From contig NC_037318.1 in assembly GCF_000143535.2 (NCBI RefSeq), forward strand, positions 2,232,001 through 2,296,000: a stretch of 64,000 nt of DNA, written 5' to 3'. This document shows positions 1-13,508 of this stretch, piece by piece (within the stretch, counting starts at the first letter, position 1; every line of letters begins with the position of its first letter). Position numbers and translations under genes: made by a program. The notes beneath the pieces were generated by a model, which ran no database searches, was not told the DNA's origin, and worked only from the letters and a program-made list of their open reading frames with translations. The DNA comes from Botrytis cinerea B05.10 (taxonomy: Eukaryota; Ascomycota; Leotiomycetes; Helotiales; Sclerotiniaceae).

Positions 1-377
1 TTTGTTCAAATTTAAAAGTTCATTTTTCATTAATAGATTAATTAAAATGCACCTCGAAAACTATACAAAATTTAAGTACAAAATAATATAGGTATGATAT
101 ATTTTAACGGTTTTCCTTTTAATGGTTTTTGGTATATGATATCCAATTAAAAAAAATATATAGAATATTCAATTATGTTAATAATATTTACATATAAAGA
201 GCTTTCGATTTATCTATAAATAATATCACCACCTTCATTGTAGAAGTCAAAAGTGTTATAAATGAAAATACAAAAATCAAATCTTTTTTGTATTAGAGAA
301 ATTACCTAGGTAGAAGTAGATCATTTGTTCAAGAAAGAAAGTAATTTTAATTTCGAATGTATTATTTATTAATAAGG

Positions 378-469
378 ATCTTATTATTATTTCTATCACT
401 ATAGTAAATGAGATTGATTCATAATCTTATTATTATTTCTATCACTATAGTAAATGAGATTGATTCATA
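378..469. repeat. Perfect 46-bp tandem duplication
   Basis: Two head-to-tail identical copies (378-423 and 424-469) begin with ATCTTATTATTATTTC and end with GATTGATTCATA. No transition separates them, so the duplication is younger than the mutation that made the surrounding DNA AT-rich. Confidence 0.9.
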
Positions 470-2486
470 ATTAATTGTATAACAATTGTCTAGGTAGAGA
501 TAATTCAATAGGAAGCCAATAGTTTATAAAAACATTACAGAAAGAGTTATAAATCTTAAATGTTTAAAATATTATATTTTATATTTGAAGCTTAATTAAA
601 AATCTTTAATGATTCACTAGTTTTTTTATCGTATAAGATTGTTATTATCTGGTTATATATTTCTCTCTATTTTTTTAACAATATTGAAATATAGTATATA
701 TAAAACCTAAGATTTTCAGATTGAATTGTATAAGACAGGTAGGCTAGGTACCTAGGTAGATATAGTAATAAATATCAGTATTGAAAGATATGTTAGGTTT
801 ATTATTATAATATAAGGAGTGCTATTAATCTAAACAACTATTTTAATTTCGTTGAATTTTTTTGGAAATATACATTTACTCTTCCGGGGGGGTTATTTTG
901 AGAGAAATTAAATTGTGATTCATATTTTATTCATTAATTAAACTATTTCTTCTTAATAATGATTGAACAGTATAATAAGAAGGGAAATGGATTCTTCAAC
1001 TTGAAATCTAATAATTTGGTTGCTTTGGCTTCTTATGATTCTTAAGTCGGAACTCCGATTAATATGTTTTATCAATAAATATTATATCGATTTTACTCTA
1101 AGACTTAATTAAGAAATTGTCATAGAGGAATTTAAAAAGTAATAGGTGATTTTTTTAAATAGAAAAATTGTAATTTTTTCAAATAGAAACTAATATATCA
1201 GATATAATTAAATTATGTATTAAAATAAATGATACATAATTTGTAATCTAAAGTTTATTAATAAAATTTCTTGTATATTCAATAATAAAGCTGTTCGTGT
1301 ATAGTAAGGCTTTCAGTATATAATTAGAACATTAGTAATTATTAAATTATACTAAATTTGATTATATATAAATGGTATATTAATGATTTGATATATCGTG
1401 AATGATGTAATGGAATTCTTTTCACAATTTTTATATAGATATATAATATCTATATCAAATAATCATCAAACTATTTAAATATTAAGAGTAATAAGGTTAT
1501 TGATGTATTTGTTGATATCGGTGTATTATGTGAAGCTCTTGATTTTGAATTTAATCTATAATTTATAATTAGTGATATTGATAATAAGCTAAAAAAGCTT
1601 TATTATAATGTTTAATAAACCTGATAGCTCAAACATAATTTGAAACTTTTAATACCTAGGTAATTATTATAAATAAAATCTTGTGTGTAAAATCTGGGTT
1701 CTTTTTAAATTCAAATTTTTCATAATATTGATCACATAGTTTATTAATTATCAGACCTTGTTGTAAAGATCTACCTAGGTGTTATAAGAAGTTTCATTAT
1801 ATAAGTATCAATTTCAAACACTTTTATAAATGGGATAAAATTGTTTTTTTATTATATACTATATCGAACTAATTGTGTTCAAAATAAAATGTTTCTTTAA
1901 TTATTTGTTCCTTTAATTACAATTTTAAAAAAAAAAGTCAAAGGTATTTTATTATTATTATAGAAACTATTTGAGTTGATAAAATTGCTTATTCTTATTG
2001 ACTTTCATATCAGTATTTGTTTTTGATAAGGCACTATATTATGTTGATATATTGATTATTTAGATACTATATTTGTTTTCATGTTTCCTATTATTTCATT
2101 TTTTTTTGATCTTTGTATTGGTAATAATTAAATTAAATACCTAGGTAGTTTTCATTTTCCATTTACTTTTTATATTTTCTGGTCGAGAATAGTTATTCCT
2201 TTACATTTTTGGTTTTTTAGTAATACTAGAATATATTACTTGATTTTTTTTTCATGATAAAAGCAAATATTACTTTGATTTTATATATATCTACCTCGAA
2301 AAGAATAGAAGAGTTGTGTTCAAAATACTTTTTAGAATTTACTCTATATTAAAAAAGATTTTTGCAATCATTTAGTTATTTTAATTTAAATCCTATAATT
2401 TACCTAGGTAGTGTTTCTCCATACCTAGGTATCTCTCAAAATATTTTGGGATATAGGTTTCAAACCTATATCTGCTAGACAAAAAT

Positions 2487-2488
<2 letters not shown>

Positions 2489-2517
<29 letters not shown>

Positions 2518-2527
2518 TACTACTACT
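2489..2527. repeat. (ACT)n microsatellite
   Basis: About twelve ACT triplets, with one interruption (ACCT) after the ninth or so unit. Confidence 0.9.
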
Positions 2528-5500
2528 TCATCTGCTTCTAAATCTTTTAATGTAGATTTTTAAGTCTCAGAAAATTTTCTGATTATATAAGTAAAATATG
2601 TTTATTAAATACTTAGGGTTAGGAACCATAGATATCAATTTAAATAAAAGATTAATATTCAGATTTGATTTAATAAACAATAGAATCAATGTTATTTTCA
2701 ATAATAACCTCAGACATTATTATTCTATATATTACTACTCAACCTATTATATGAATCAATATTTTTAGATTGAAATAGTAATTATAATAATGAGAAGTCT
2801 CTCAACCTGATATGTAATTTTAATAAATTTAACTAGAAAAAAATTAAATAAACAATAATTGAAAGTTAAGAGATCAATCAATATAAGTTTCAAAAATTTA
2901 AAATAAAAATTGAGATTTTATTTATTGAAATAGAAATTTGTGTAACTTAATTACAATGGATCTTTTCTATTTATTTTCCATAATCAAAGCCTGAATAAAT
3001 TCAATATGAAATTAAAACATATTTTAAAATTCATCTCAAAATCTATATAATTCAATTTCTCAAATTTTAATAAATAATTATTATATTCGTTTTTGTTAAT
3101 TTCAAGGATTGTTTTAGAACTGTATGTTAAATTAAAAATCTGCCAGTTTACGAATTTAGTAGTGATATAATGAAATAATACTATTCGGTCTTATTATATA
3201 CTAATTAGGATATTAACACATGGAATAATGGCATACGAAGTCATTATTGTATTATATTATAGTAAATATGAAAAAATTGTTTATAATATAAAAATCTTTA
3301 AAAAATAACGTGGTAGATTTTGAAATTCAAACTACTAAATTCTCATAAATTTATTCGATTAAGCGAAGTTGAACTGAATCATGACGTTATATAATCATTT
3401 ATTTCTATAAGTATAATATTTTGATCAATGCATGAAAGAAGTTACCTAGGTAACCCTAAGATATATTCCAAAAGATAATTGAAGTTGGCCATATTAGAAT
3501 ATGAGGCATATCTGATTCAAGCGTTTTCTGAGTTGGGAAGTTAAATTGAAGTTAAATTGGAAAAAGAATCCAAACAAAAATCACAATCAGAAAAACAGAA
3601 TAAATTCAACTATTTAACTATGTAACCGTTATTTGATTATACGACAAATTACTCTTGTGCTTCTCAAATACAATTTAATTGCTTTTATGCCCTAATAACT
3701 GATGCTTGATTTGCTTTTATGTTCCAAGGTTCTTTAGGTTTTATAACAGATTCTGTATAGATTTTATGTCAGAATTCATGATAGAATGTGTAAATTCGAT
3801 AATAGGAAAGTGAGTGACTATAATATATAAATTCAATTCACTAACTATTATAGGTATGGTAATTCTAAGCAAATAGTAAAAAAGATTTCCCCTTTTCACA
3901 ATTCTTATTGAATATTTACTACATTTTGTGTATAATTAGCTAGCTCTTTAAATAGATCAGAACTCAATTTTTAAAATCTATCACTGTAAATTATTTCAAT
4001 GATAGAATAGACAGAATTTACATTAAACAACAATAAAAAGACAAATTTCATGGTAAACAACGAAAAGATAAGTTCTATAATGAATGATAGTTCAAAGATA
4101 GAATTCATAATAATAGGAGAATAGATTTTGTGATGAAAGAACGGAATTCAGTTTTTAAAAACAAAATTTGGTATAGAATCTATAAGACATAAAAACACAC
4201 TATTTTTCGATTTTGGAGTAAAAAATATTCTAGTAATCCGGGGGGCATGAGAGTAATTTACTATTACCTAGGTAGTTATAACGTGATTTAACATCGAGTG
4301 GACCTTATCATTGAGCGGAGCACTTCAAAATATATTAAAATTAGTCTTTTCTAGTATTTACATTTTGACAATTAATCATTATTTCTTCAAATAAAAAGAA
4401 TATTAAATAATAATAACAATAACACTTCTTTTGAATCTAGTTTCTACATAAATATTTCTATGATATTCAAAAAAAGTCGAAATTGTTACCATTTTTGTTA
4501 TGAAAAAAACTATTTTGATAATAACTATTATATTAAATCAAATTTATCATAAAAAATTAAATATTTATTATTCAAAATTATCTCATATCAAAAAATAAAG
4601 AAAGTGCATATTTATATATGTATAAACAAATTTTGCATATATTTAAAATGGTATACTTGATGATAGGTATGGTTTATTCGATGACAAACTACGTTAATAT
4701 ATTATTAATATCTTATTATTATTTTCAGTAAATCATTCTTATTTAGGTATACTCTAAAAGTGAAAAAGAATTTGCTCTTGTATTTTTTAGTTTTTAGAAT
4801 AAGATTTATGATTATAAATTCTATGCCTAATAGGATCAATATTTAAGTAAATAAATTCCATTTTTTTAAAGTTAGATTCTACTTTTCCATCACTTATCAT
4901 GAGATCTAAATCTATCCTCTCACCACTCATTATAAAATTTACCTTTTGCTAGGTACTGTTTATTATTGAATCTGTTTATAATAATAGATTCTATATATTT
5001 AATGGTATTCTATTTCAAAAGCTAGCCAGTTGTGTATAGGAAGTAGATTTTGAATTACAAAAAAAGTGATTAAAGAAACCAATTTTTTTCCTACTTATTT
5101 AAAATTATAAAGTAATAACTATTAAATTAAACACTAAATTACTCTCATATCTCTCAAATTTCATTGAATTATTTTTGTATTATAAAATTGTAAAGTAATT
5201 AGTTTCTTTGTTTTTTTAAATTTCTATAATAGATTCTATCACCTGGACAGCCAAAAAAGGTTTCATTGTTTAACAGGAATTCTTGTGATTAATTAGATTA
5301 TTAGGATTTTAAGTATTTTTATAATATTGTACTATGTTCTATAATAATTATGGAAATACTTATTGTTATTGTATAAATAAATAATACATTTTTAATACTT
5401 TTATATACATTGTTTTTTAGTACTTTCTATTTAAAATTAATACTTTTTTTTTTCAAAACAATTTCATCTATATTATAAAATTTTCTTTGAATTTTACTAA

Positions 5501-5624
5501 GAATATTCTAGTTCTTTTATTAAAAATTTAATAAATGATTTTTTTTAGATACATAATATAATATAATATGTATTAAAGTATCAAGTTGTTATATATATAT
5601 ATAAGTGATTAGTTTTATATAATA

Positions 5625-5661
5625 AGAGAGCTTGAAAGGTTATCTCACTTTCAAACTCTCT
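5625..5661. repeat. Inverted repeat with 14-bp arms
   Basis: AGAGAGCTTGAAAG (5,625-5,638) and CTTTCAAACTCTCT (5,648-5,661) pair with one C/T mismatch around a 9-nt loop. It lies about 190 bp left of the 5' LTR. Its function is unknown and it may be the tip of another element. Confidence 0.7.
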
Positions 5662-5853
5662 TTATTGATAAAATATTTTTAATTAGATTTATATCAAGTT
5701 CTTTATTTTGATCTTTTTGATATTGTTGGTTGTTTATTAATGATCGAATTTTTTTTAGTTAATTAAGGATTGGGGGGATGTTTATTTTTTCGAAAATCTA
5801 AAATTTTTTCATTATGTTTTTGATAAGAAATTGAATTTGTTAAATGGAAGTAT

Positions 5854-6125
5854 TGTGAGAGTGAAAACACGTGACTTTAGGATCACGTATTACCAACATT
5901 TAATATTTATAACCTCACTTCTATAAATCTAAAAATATTATCGAATTTTCCATTTTCAAAAATTATCTCCTAAAGAATTGAATACTTAACTCTTATTGTC
6001 TTTCTTATTTCACTATTACAATATAGCAATTCATTTTATTTTTATTATATATAATTATTTGCTTTATATTTAATATATACAAAAGCTTTTCTTATATAAT
6101 TATTATTATCTTTTATTTTTTTATA
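5854..6125 (+). repeat. 5' LTR
   Basis: This 272-bp direct repeat starts TGTGAGAGTG and ends TTTTATA, presumably from an original CA terminus. It aligns without gaps to 16,619-16,890. All differences seen are transitions. The outer (5') part keeps G and C that the other copy has lost, for example CACGTGACTTTAGGATCACG here. Confidence 0.93.
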
Positions 6126-6830
6126 TTAGTAATTTATATAGAAAAGAAAATGTTGAAAAGTCAAATAGCTATATATAAATTTAAACTTTTGAATTGTTTT
6201 TAAAAAGCAAGTGATTATTAAATGCAATAAATAAATTGAGATAATAAAAGTATTGGAATATTTATAAATAATATAGTATTATAATTTGTAATTATTATAA
6301 TAAAGGAAATATTATTTTCTTAAAAACTCAAAATCGATATATAACTTTTTAATATAAAAATAAAAAGAAATAGAAAAACTTTATTATTATATTCATATTT
6401 ATCATAATATTAAAAGAATATATTATAATTATCTTAAACGAAATAATCTCCTATGAAAATATTAATATTATTTGAAAATCAAAGGAGAATTTTTGCTTTT
6501 TCAATTTATAAATTATATAGATAAAAAAATACTAGAATAAACAAGATAAAAATTCAAAAATCTATAAAGCTAAAAAATTCTTATAGAATTTTGATTATAT
6601 ATAATTAGAATAAAAATGGATTAGTAATTATTTAATAAATATTTACTAATAATATAAAAATGAATTCTCTCTTATTCAATAATAAAAGGAAAATAAAAAG
6701 CAAAGATACTTCCTTAATTAAAAACTATTCCAAAAATTTAGAAAAGTAGGAAATTACAAATTAGAGAAAATCTAATATCAATATATTGAAAAAGTAATGA
6801 AATATTGATTATTATAAATATAATAAATCT

Positions 6831-6867
6831 CTTTATAATTTTATAAACTTTTTATAAAATTATAAAG
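6831..6867. repeat. Internal hairpin copy 1
   Basis: Perfect 17-bp arms (CTTTATAATTTTATAAA and its complement) surround a CTT spacer. This is the best-preserved of five related hairpins inside the element. Confidence 0.8.
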
Positions 6868-8975
6868 AAGAATAAAAAACTCCAAAGTTATATAAAAACA
6901 ATAATATAAAATCTTATTATCTTTTTAAAATTACAACCTATAATAATTGATTAAAAATAAAATATTAGAAAAAGAAAAAAAAAATTATTTCAAATAAAAT
7001 GGAATCCATTAAATTCAAAAAAAAAGATTAATTAAATAAAAGAAAGAAATTCAATTTTTGATTTAATTTCCAATATATCAATTCCAATTATTATATTCAA
7101 TTTTTGGAAATAAAAAGATATCTTTAAAGCTTTAGAAGAAGGATTATTCTTTTAATAAATAAAGAAGTAATAAAAAACTGAGTTTATTAAATAAAAGCAA
7201 AGTGCTAATATGTTTCTATAAAATGGATATATTAGTATTATACAACTTATTATTATTTTGGAATAATTGAATAAAGCAAATGTTTCATTATTGTTTTTCC
7301 TTGGACAAAAAGGAATGCTGTAATTCTAAGATTTCAATATTATAGAATGATATAAAGATATAAAACAATTTTAATATAATTATAAAATAAACAAAAAAGA
7401 CTTTCGTTTTCGAATTCCATTACAAATAAAAAGAATTCTTTAAAAGAATATTAAGATTATAAAAGAATAATAATAAAAAGATTAGAATTGAAAATATAAA
7501 TTCAAATCTATATTTTTCAAAAAGTACTTAACAAATGATATTTATTAAAAAATATATTCAAAAGATTATATTTATTATTTTATTAAGAAATATAAATAGG
7601 AAAGAGAAGATAATACTAATATACTTATATACTTTATATATTAATATAATTAAATTATTTAATATTTAATTAGAAATAAAGCTTTAATTAAAAACAAGGT
7701 TTTTGAAACCTTTTTAAAAAATATCCCTAAAAAAGCTATTTATAAATATATTACTAAATTCAAAATAAATCTAAAAAATCTGATATAATAAAATAAAATA
7801 AAGTCTTTTAATAAATAATATAATATATAAATAATAAATTCTAATTTAGAATCCTTAAAGTGAGCAATTTTAAAAAAGATTCAGATTTGAAAGACTTAAT
7901 CAATATTATTATTTCATTTAAGAAAATCAAAATATAAATTAAGAATTCTATCATCTCAAGAATAAACAATATTAAATAAATCACAAAAATATTTGAAAGC
8001 TTTTTTATAATAATTTAATAAAAGAAAGCTTTTAAAAGAATAAAAGAAAAAGTATAAATATTTAATTCCTATTTGAATTATAAAATCCCTTTTATTATAT
8101 AATCCCAAATATCAATATACTATTCCTTTCTAAACTTAAACAATATATAAAATAATATAAATAATAATATAGAATATATTAATATTATTTAGAAGAGATA
8201 TTATTACTTTTGTTAAAATTAATATTTTAGAAAAGAAAATTACAATTTCAAAAAGAACTATTCTATTTTCAAAAAATATATTGATTATAAATATATATAT
8301 TATAATCAATATAACAAGCTATTTTGAGAATTAAAGAATATAAAGGAGAATCCCTTATTTATTATTTATAATTATAAAACTTAAAATTCCTTTACTAAAA
8401 TAGTAAATTTGAAAACTAAATTAAATAAATAGAATTAATTATAAAAAGAAATAAAACAAATATAATTAATTGAAAATATATATATTATAAAAGTTCTCAA
8501 TATCGATAGTTTAGAAAATTTTATTATAAAAGAATATATTAATATAGTTAGCTTTGAATTTAGAAAATATAATTAACTTTTATATAATTCTAATAAGGTT
8601 TATAAATCATTTATCAAAAATATAAAGAATTAGAATTCTATTTTTATTTTAAAAATTCTTAAATATATTTATTTAATATCTTTTAAAAAAAATATTTTTA
8701 ATTATAATAAAGTTGAATTAGATATTGAACTTATAGATATCCAAAACCTTAATAAACTAAAGATTATTTATAAAAGAATTATTAATAAAATAAAAAAATT
8801 AAGAAAGAAAATAATATTTAAATTTATAACAAATACCTTCAATAATATAAAAAAGCTTGATAAGAATATTCTCTTATTAATTATTAATATATCTTTAGAA
8901 TTGATATTCAAAGAATATTTAACAATTTAGAAAAAATAGATAATCAAAATAGGCAATTCTATTATACCTTCAAAA

Positions 8976-9368
8976 TTGAATAATCATTTAATTAATACCA
9001 TCAATCAACTTCTTATTAATCTTCGATTTGAAGCTTCAAAACAAATAAACCATATCAATTTAATATATATTATAAATGAAAATAGAAAAAGTCTTTCGAA
9101 GATTAAAATTAATATTAACGGTTTAGGTTTAATCAATATAATCCCAAATTTAGAATCTATAATCAATCTAATCGATTCTATTTTAACTAAAAAACTTAAT
9201 CTACCCATCAACCCAATCCAAATAATCATTATAAACATTAATATAAACTTTTTAAATCTAAAAGGAATTTATAAAAATATTTATATTATATTAAAAGAAA
9301 TCTTAAATATAATTAATATTTATATTATAGAAAACATTTGTAATAAACTATTACTAAATATATTATAG
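8976..9368 (+). pseudogene. Probable retropepsin segment of the gypsy Gag-Pol relic
   Basis: This is the longest open frame in the element (130 codons), in pol orientation and upstream of RT. Residues about 47-90 resemble a degraded retroviral-type aspartic protease: a hydrophobic strand, a possible remnant of the D-S/T-G active site (now N-L-E-S), then a phrase like NLIDSILTKKLNLPI that fits the usual N-F-I-D...L-x-L-P-x segment after the active site. The catalytic Asp appears to be lost. The open frame is residual and not a functional gene. Its composition, slightly less AT-rich than its neighbours, may reflect chance. Confidence 0.5.
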
Positions 9369-9561
9369 TTTATTATAGAAAAGATTAGTTTTATATATAA
9401 GAATAATATACAATACTTTATAATTATAAATAATAATAGAAAAACTCAAACTAATATTTAAAATACTAGGTAGAAGTTTTAAATAATAATACAATCGAAA
9501 AATTAAATATTAATATATTAAAGGAATAATATATCAATAATTTTCTTAATTTTTTTAATTC

Positions 9562-9594
9562 TTATAATTTTATAAACTTTTTATAAAATTATAA
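9562..9594. repeat. Internal hairpin copy 2
   Basis: Perfect 15-bp arms (TTATAATTTTATAAA and its complement) with the same CTT spacer as copy 1. Confidence 0.8.
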
Positions 9595-10229
9595 TAATAA
9601 TAAAACAAAGTATTTTATAAAAATATATACTTTTTTTAATATTGAATTTCAAAAATTCTATTTCAATATATTAAAAAGATTAAATAAAAAAAAACATATT
9701 ATATTCTTTTAAATTTTTAAAGAATTATTCAATATTTATATTATAAATAATAATATAAAATAAATAAATATAATATATAAAAATAAAGTTATAAAAATCC
9801 ACCCCTCAAATTAATTAAATAATATTATTGAAAAACCTTTTAATAAAAAAAATAATTAATTTAAATATAATTAATTAAGAAATCTATATTAAAAGCTATC
9901 CAGAAAATAAAAAGAATTTCTTATATTCTATTTCAATAAAGAATTTAAAAAATATCGATTTATGTTAAAAAGAATAAAGATAATTGATTATAGAGATCTT
10001 TTAATAAATTTAAAAAGAGATATATTAATAATCTATTTTCTCAATCGAAAAAAAGCTTTAGTATTTAATTAAATATATATTAAATAAATATAAAAGAATA
10101 TAGCCCTATTATAAAGAATTCGAACTATTTTCTATAAGGTTTAATAAATTTCTAATTTCCCAATTTCAAAAGCCTTAATAAAAATGGTTTCTATTATATT
10201 TAAAAATAAAATAAAATAAGGAGTTTTCG

Positions 10230-12969
10230 AATTATATAATGGGTTTTATTATAATCTATAGTTTTTAATAAAAAAGAAAACCTTAGGCATTTATTAAATT
10301 ATTAATACTATAATAGAATTAAATCGATATACAATTTGAGATACAAATCTACCTTCTAATATAAATACTTTTACAGAAAATTTTATAAACTATATAATAG
10401 TTTTATTAATCAATTTCTTTTCTAATTATAATTAAATATTTTTAATTTTTAAAAATAAAAATTTAATAATATTTCAAATTCCATTTAATCTTTTTCAATA
10501 TATTATACTTTTTTAAGGAATAATTAATTCAATAATTCAATTCTATTATATTATTATAAAAATTCTTAATGATTTGATTTTATTAATAGTAATATCCTTT
10601 TTAAATAATATTAATATTAAAAAATTGAAAATGATATATAATAATAAAGAAATAATATTAAATATATAAAAATTCATTTTAGAATATATTTAAATAATTA
10701 ATAAAACTCTTAAATATTTTGAATATATAGATTATATTATTAATATAAAGTTTAAATAATATTATAATGAAATGAAAATAATAAGTTATATAATTGAATT
10801 AAAAAGATAAAAGTTTGTAAAAGCCAAAATCAAAAAGATTTTTAATTAATTAGAATTCAAATCAATAATAGAAATTCGAATATTCCTAAGTATTTATATA
10901 TATTATTAAATATAGATTGAAAAGTTTATATAAAAAGTAAAACTATTATATTATTTATTTAAAAAGGATATTAAATTCTTATAAATAATTGAATAAAAAT
11001 AAATAATGAAATTATTAAAGGAGAATTTAATTAAATTTTTAATTCTAATATTTTTAAATTATAAAAATATAATAATTATAGAATAAATTGCTTTTAAAAT
11101 AAATACAAATTTTAATAAATAAAAAATATATTTAAAATAAGAATCTAAAGAAAAATGTATTATTATACACTTTGAAAATAAATTATAAAATAATATTGAA
11201 AAAAATTATAATATAATAAAAAAGAAATATAAAAAAATATTAAAAGCTTTTTGAAAATATAGATTCGATTTATATAAAATATATTTTGTTTTAAAAACAA
11301 ATATTAAAATCTTAATTGTTTAATTGAATTAAATAATAATAAACTTTTCTGGAATTTTAATTATTCAATAAATTATATAAATTAAATTATTCAATTTTAA
11401 AATATAATATATTAAAAATATAATTTATATTATTGCTAATAGATTTTCAAAAAGATTAATTATATTCTTTAATATATTTAAAAAAAATAAAAAAAAAGAT
11501 ATTAATAAATAGATTATAAATCAATTTAATAATATAAAAGATATTTCTATTATATATAATTTTGTAAACTTTTTACAAAATTACAAATTAAATAAGAATT
11601 ATAATATTAAAAGTTGAAAGATTATTCAATATCTAATTAGCCTATAATATTTTGAAGATATAATAAATTAAGAATTTTCGAAATTCAAAAAGTATATTTT
11701 AGGATTTTTTATATATAAGAAATATTTATATAAAAATAGAATTTGTAATATATTATATTATAAGATTATTAATAAATAATAATAAAGGATATTATTAATT
11801 AATAATTTATATAAAGTATATAATTATAAAGAAATTAAAAATATATTTAATAAAATATATAAATTCTATTATTGAAATAAAATATATAAAGATATTAAAC
11901 GATTTATTAAATCCTATTTTAATTATTAGAAATAATAATTTAATATTTAAAAAGAATTTCTATATTTTATATAAATAAATATTTATTAATAAAAATACAA
12001 TTTAAATATTATATATATATTTTCAAATAATAATTATAAATATCTTATTTCTTTATAAAATGATTTATTAGATTAAATCGAAACCAAACTATTAAGAAAT
12101 ATAATATTACAAACTATTATTGTTTTTATTTGAAATATTATTTATAAATATTCAATTTTTAATAAGGTTTTTATAAACAAAGGATTTGAAAATAAAGTAT
12201 ATATTGAATATTTCTTAAGAAAATATAGAATCAAATGGATATAGATTTTCATTTACAATTTGAAAATAAATAATTAAATTAAATAAGGATATAGATTTAT
12301 AACTAATAGATTGGTAAAGATAATAAATAATAAAAACGAATAATTATATTATTTGAATATAATATTATTTATTAATAGAATAATTATATATTGATTAATT
12401 AATCTGATTTCATTTTATATAATTTATAAATATTATTTAATATTATTTATAGAAATATAATATAATATATAAAGAATTTTAAATTAAAAAAAGATTACTT
12501 TTTATAAAGATTTTTTGGTGTTATATTTTTGTTAATTAGAAATATATAATTTAGATATAAAAAAAATGATAATATATAAAAAATGATATTGTTTAAATAG
12601 AAAGGTATATTTTAATAAAGATAATAATATAATTAATAAGAAAATCATTATAAAGGATATAATTCTTTAATTTGATTTGTAATTAAAAATCGATATATTT
12701 AAAAAAAGGAAATTTGTATATTAATGATTTGATTTATATTATATAAATAAAGTTTTATTAAATAAGAATATATATATTCTAAAAGAAATAAATAGAATTT
12801 TAATTGATAGAATTTATTTAGGAATTCATTTTAAAAAGTTTATTAAAAAAGAAGAAGAATATATTTCAATTGGAAAAGAAGAAGAAGATATAGAAGATAT
12901 TATTGAAAATAAATTTGAAAATTCTTTGAAAGTATTATTAAATTTAAAAAGGAATAAGCGAATTACTTA
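10230..12969 (+). pseudogene. Gypsy pol relic: reverse transcriptase, RNase H, integrase
   Basis: Reading through stops on the + strand gives recognisable Ty3/gypsy polymerase. The RT (about 10,260-10,640) shows FLIKKK, then a stretch fitting T-I-R-D-x-N-L-P-x-N, then a degraded F-L-D-D-I active site (now FLNNI). RNase H follows to about 11,460 (the phrases ENKLWNNIEKNYN and NRFSKR). The integrase zinc region is near 11,770-11,940 (YKFYYWNKIYKDIKRFIKSY). The catalytic core at 12,060-12,450 still shows KGFENK, and the C-terminal tail at 12,830-12,969 is an acidic run ending before TAA. Almost every in-frame stop could come from CAA, CAG, CGA or TGG by one transition. Catalytic Asp residues are mutated, so it is dead. 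Confidence 0.85.
11557..11583. repeat. Internal hairpin copy 3
   Basis: Perfect 12-bp arms (TAATTTTGTAAA and its complement) around CTT. It keeps a G and a C that copies 1 and 2 have lost. It lies between the RNase H and integrase relics. Confidence 0.75.
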
Positions 12970-13480
12970 ATGCTTTATAATAATAAAGGATATAATAGAT
13001 TATATATAAAAAAATCAAAATATTATATTATTAATAAATATTAATATTTGTATTATAATGAAAATCCCAATTATTAACTTATCAATATAATATACTTTTT
13101 CAATAATATTAAAATAATTAATAAAGTATTAATTATATATTAAAATAAAATAAAATAATAAACTTTATTTATTTTTATTAAAAATCAAGAATTTCTTTAT
13201 TCGAATTAAAAATATATCTTTTTATATTATACTCTTTTATTATCTTTATAATTAAATTATTTAAAAAATTATATTTAAATTCAAAAAAGTTAGAAAAGTT
13301 TTATAAAAATAAACAAAGTTTTTATTTTCTTTTTTTATTTAAAATTCAAAATATTATAATCTTTTATTTAGCAATTTCTTATTTCAAAAATATCTTTTTT
13401 ACCTTTTTTAAATTCTATTTTTTATTAATTCCTTTTTTTTATATTTTTTCTTAAAAATATTTTCATTTTTTCTATAAAAT

Positions 13481-13508
13481 ATAATTTTATAAACTTTTTA
13501 TAATATTA
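13481..13508. repeat. Internal hairpin copy 4
   Basis: The left arm ATAATTTTATAAA and the CTT spacer match the other copies; the right arm is damaged. It lies about 500 bp after the end of the pol relic. Confidence 0.55.

Larger units (their letters stand above)
303..4274. repeat. Dispersed TACCTAGGTA palindromes
   Basis: The 10-bp palindrome TACCTAGGTA, or a 9-bp near match, occurs near 303, 749, 1,653, 1,772, 2,138, 2,401, 2,422, 3,443 and 4,265. A weaker form (TCTAGGTAG) lies at 489. No full copy was found in the LTR element (a partial CTAGGTAG lies near 9,473), and one near copy is at 44,803. The density is striking because GC-containing words are otherwise rare here. Confidence 0.8.
1..5853. 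other. AT-rich, RIP-type relic DNA without genes
   Basis: This stretch is very AT-rich and has no open frame of useful length on either strand. It looks like old transposon DNA worn down by C-to-T mutation, but no protein relic could be recognised. It differs from the LTR element to its right because it carries many copies of the palindrome TACCTAGGTA (303-4,274), a perfect 46-bp tandem duplication, an ACT microsatellite, and short G runs near 893 and 4,238. The left edge lies outside the window. Confidence 0.75.
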
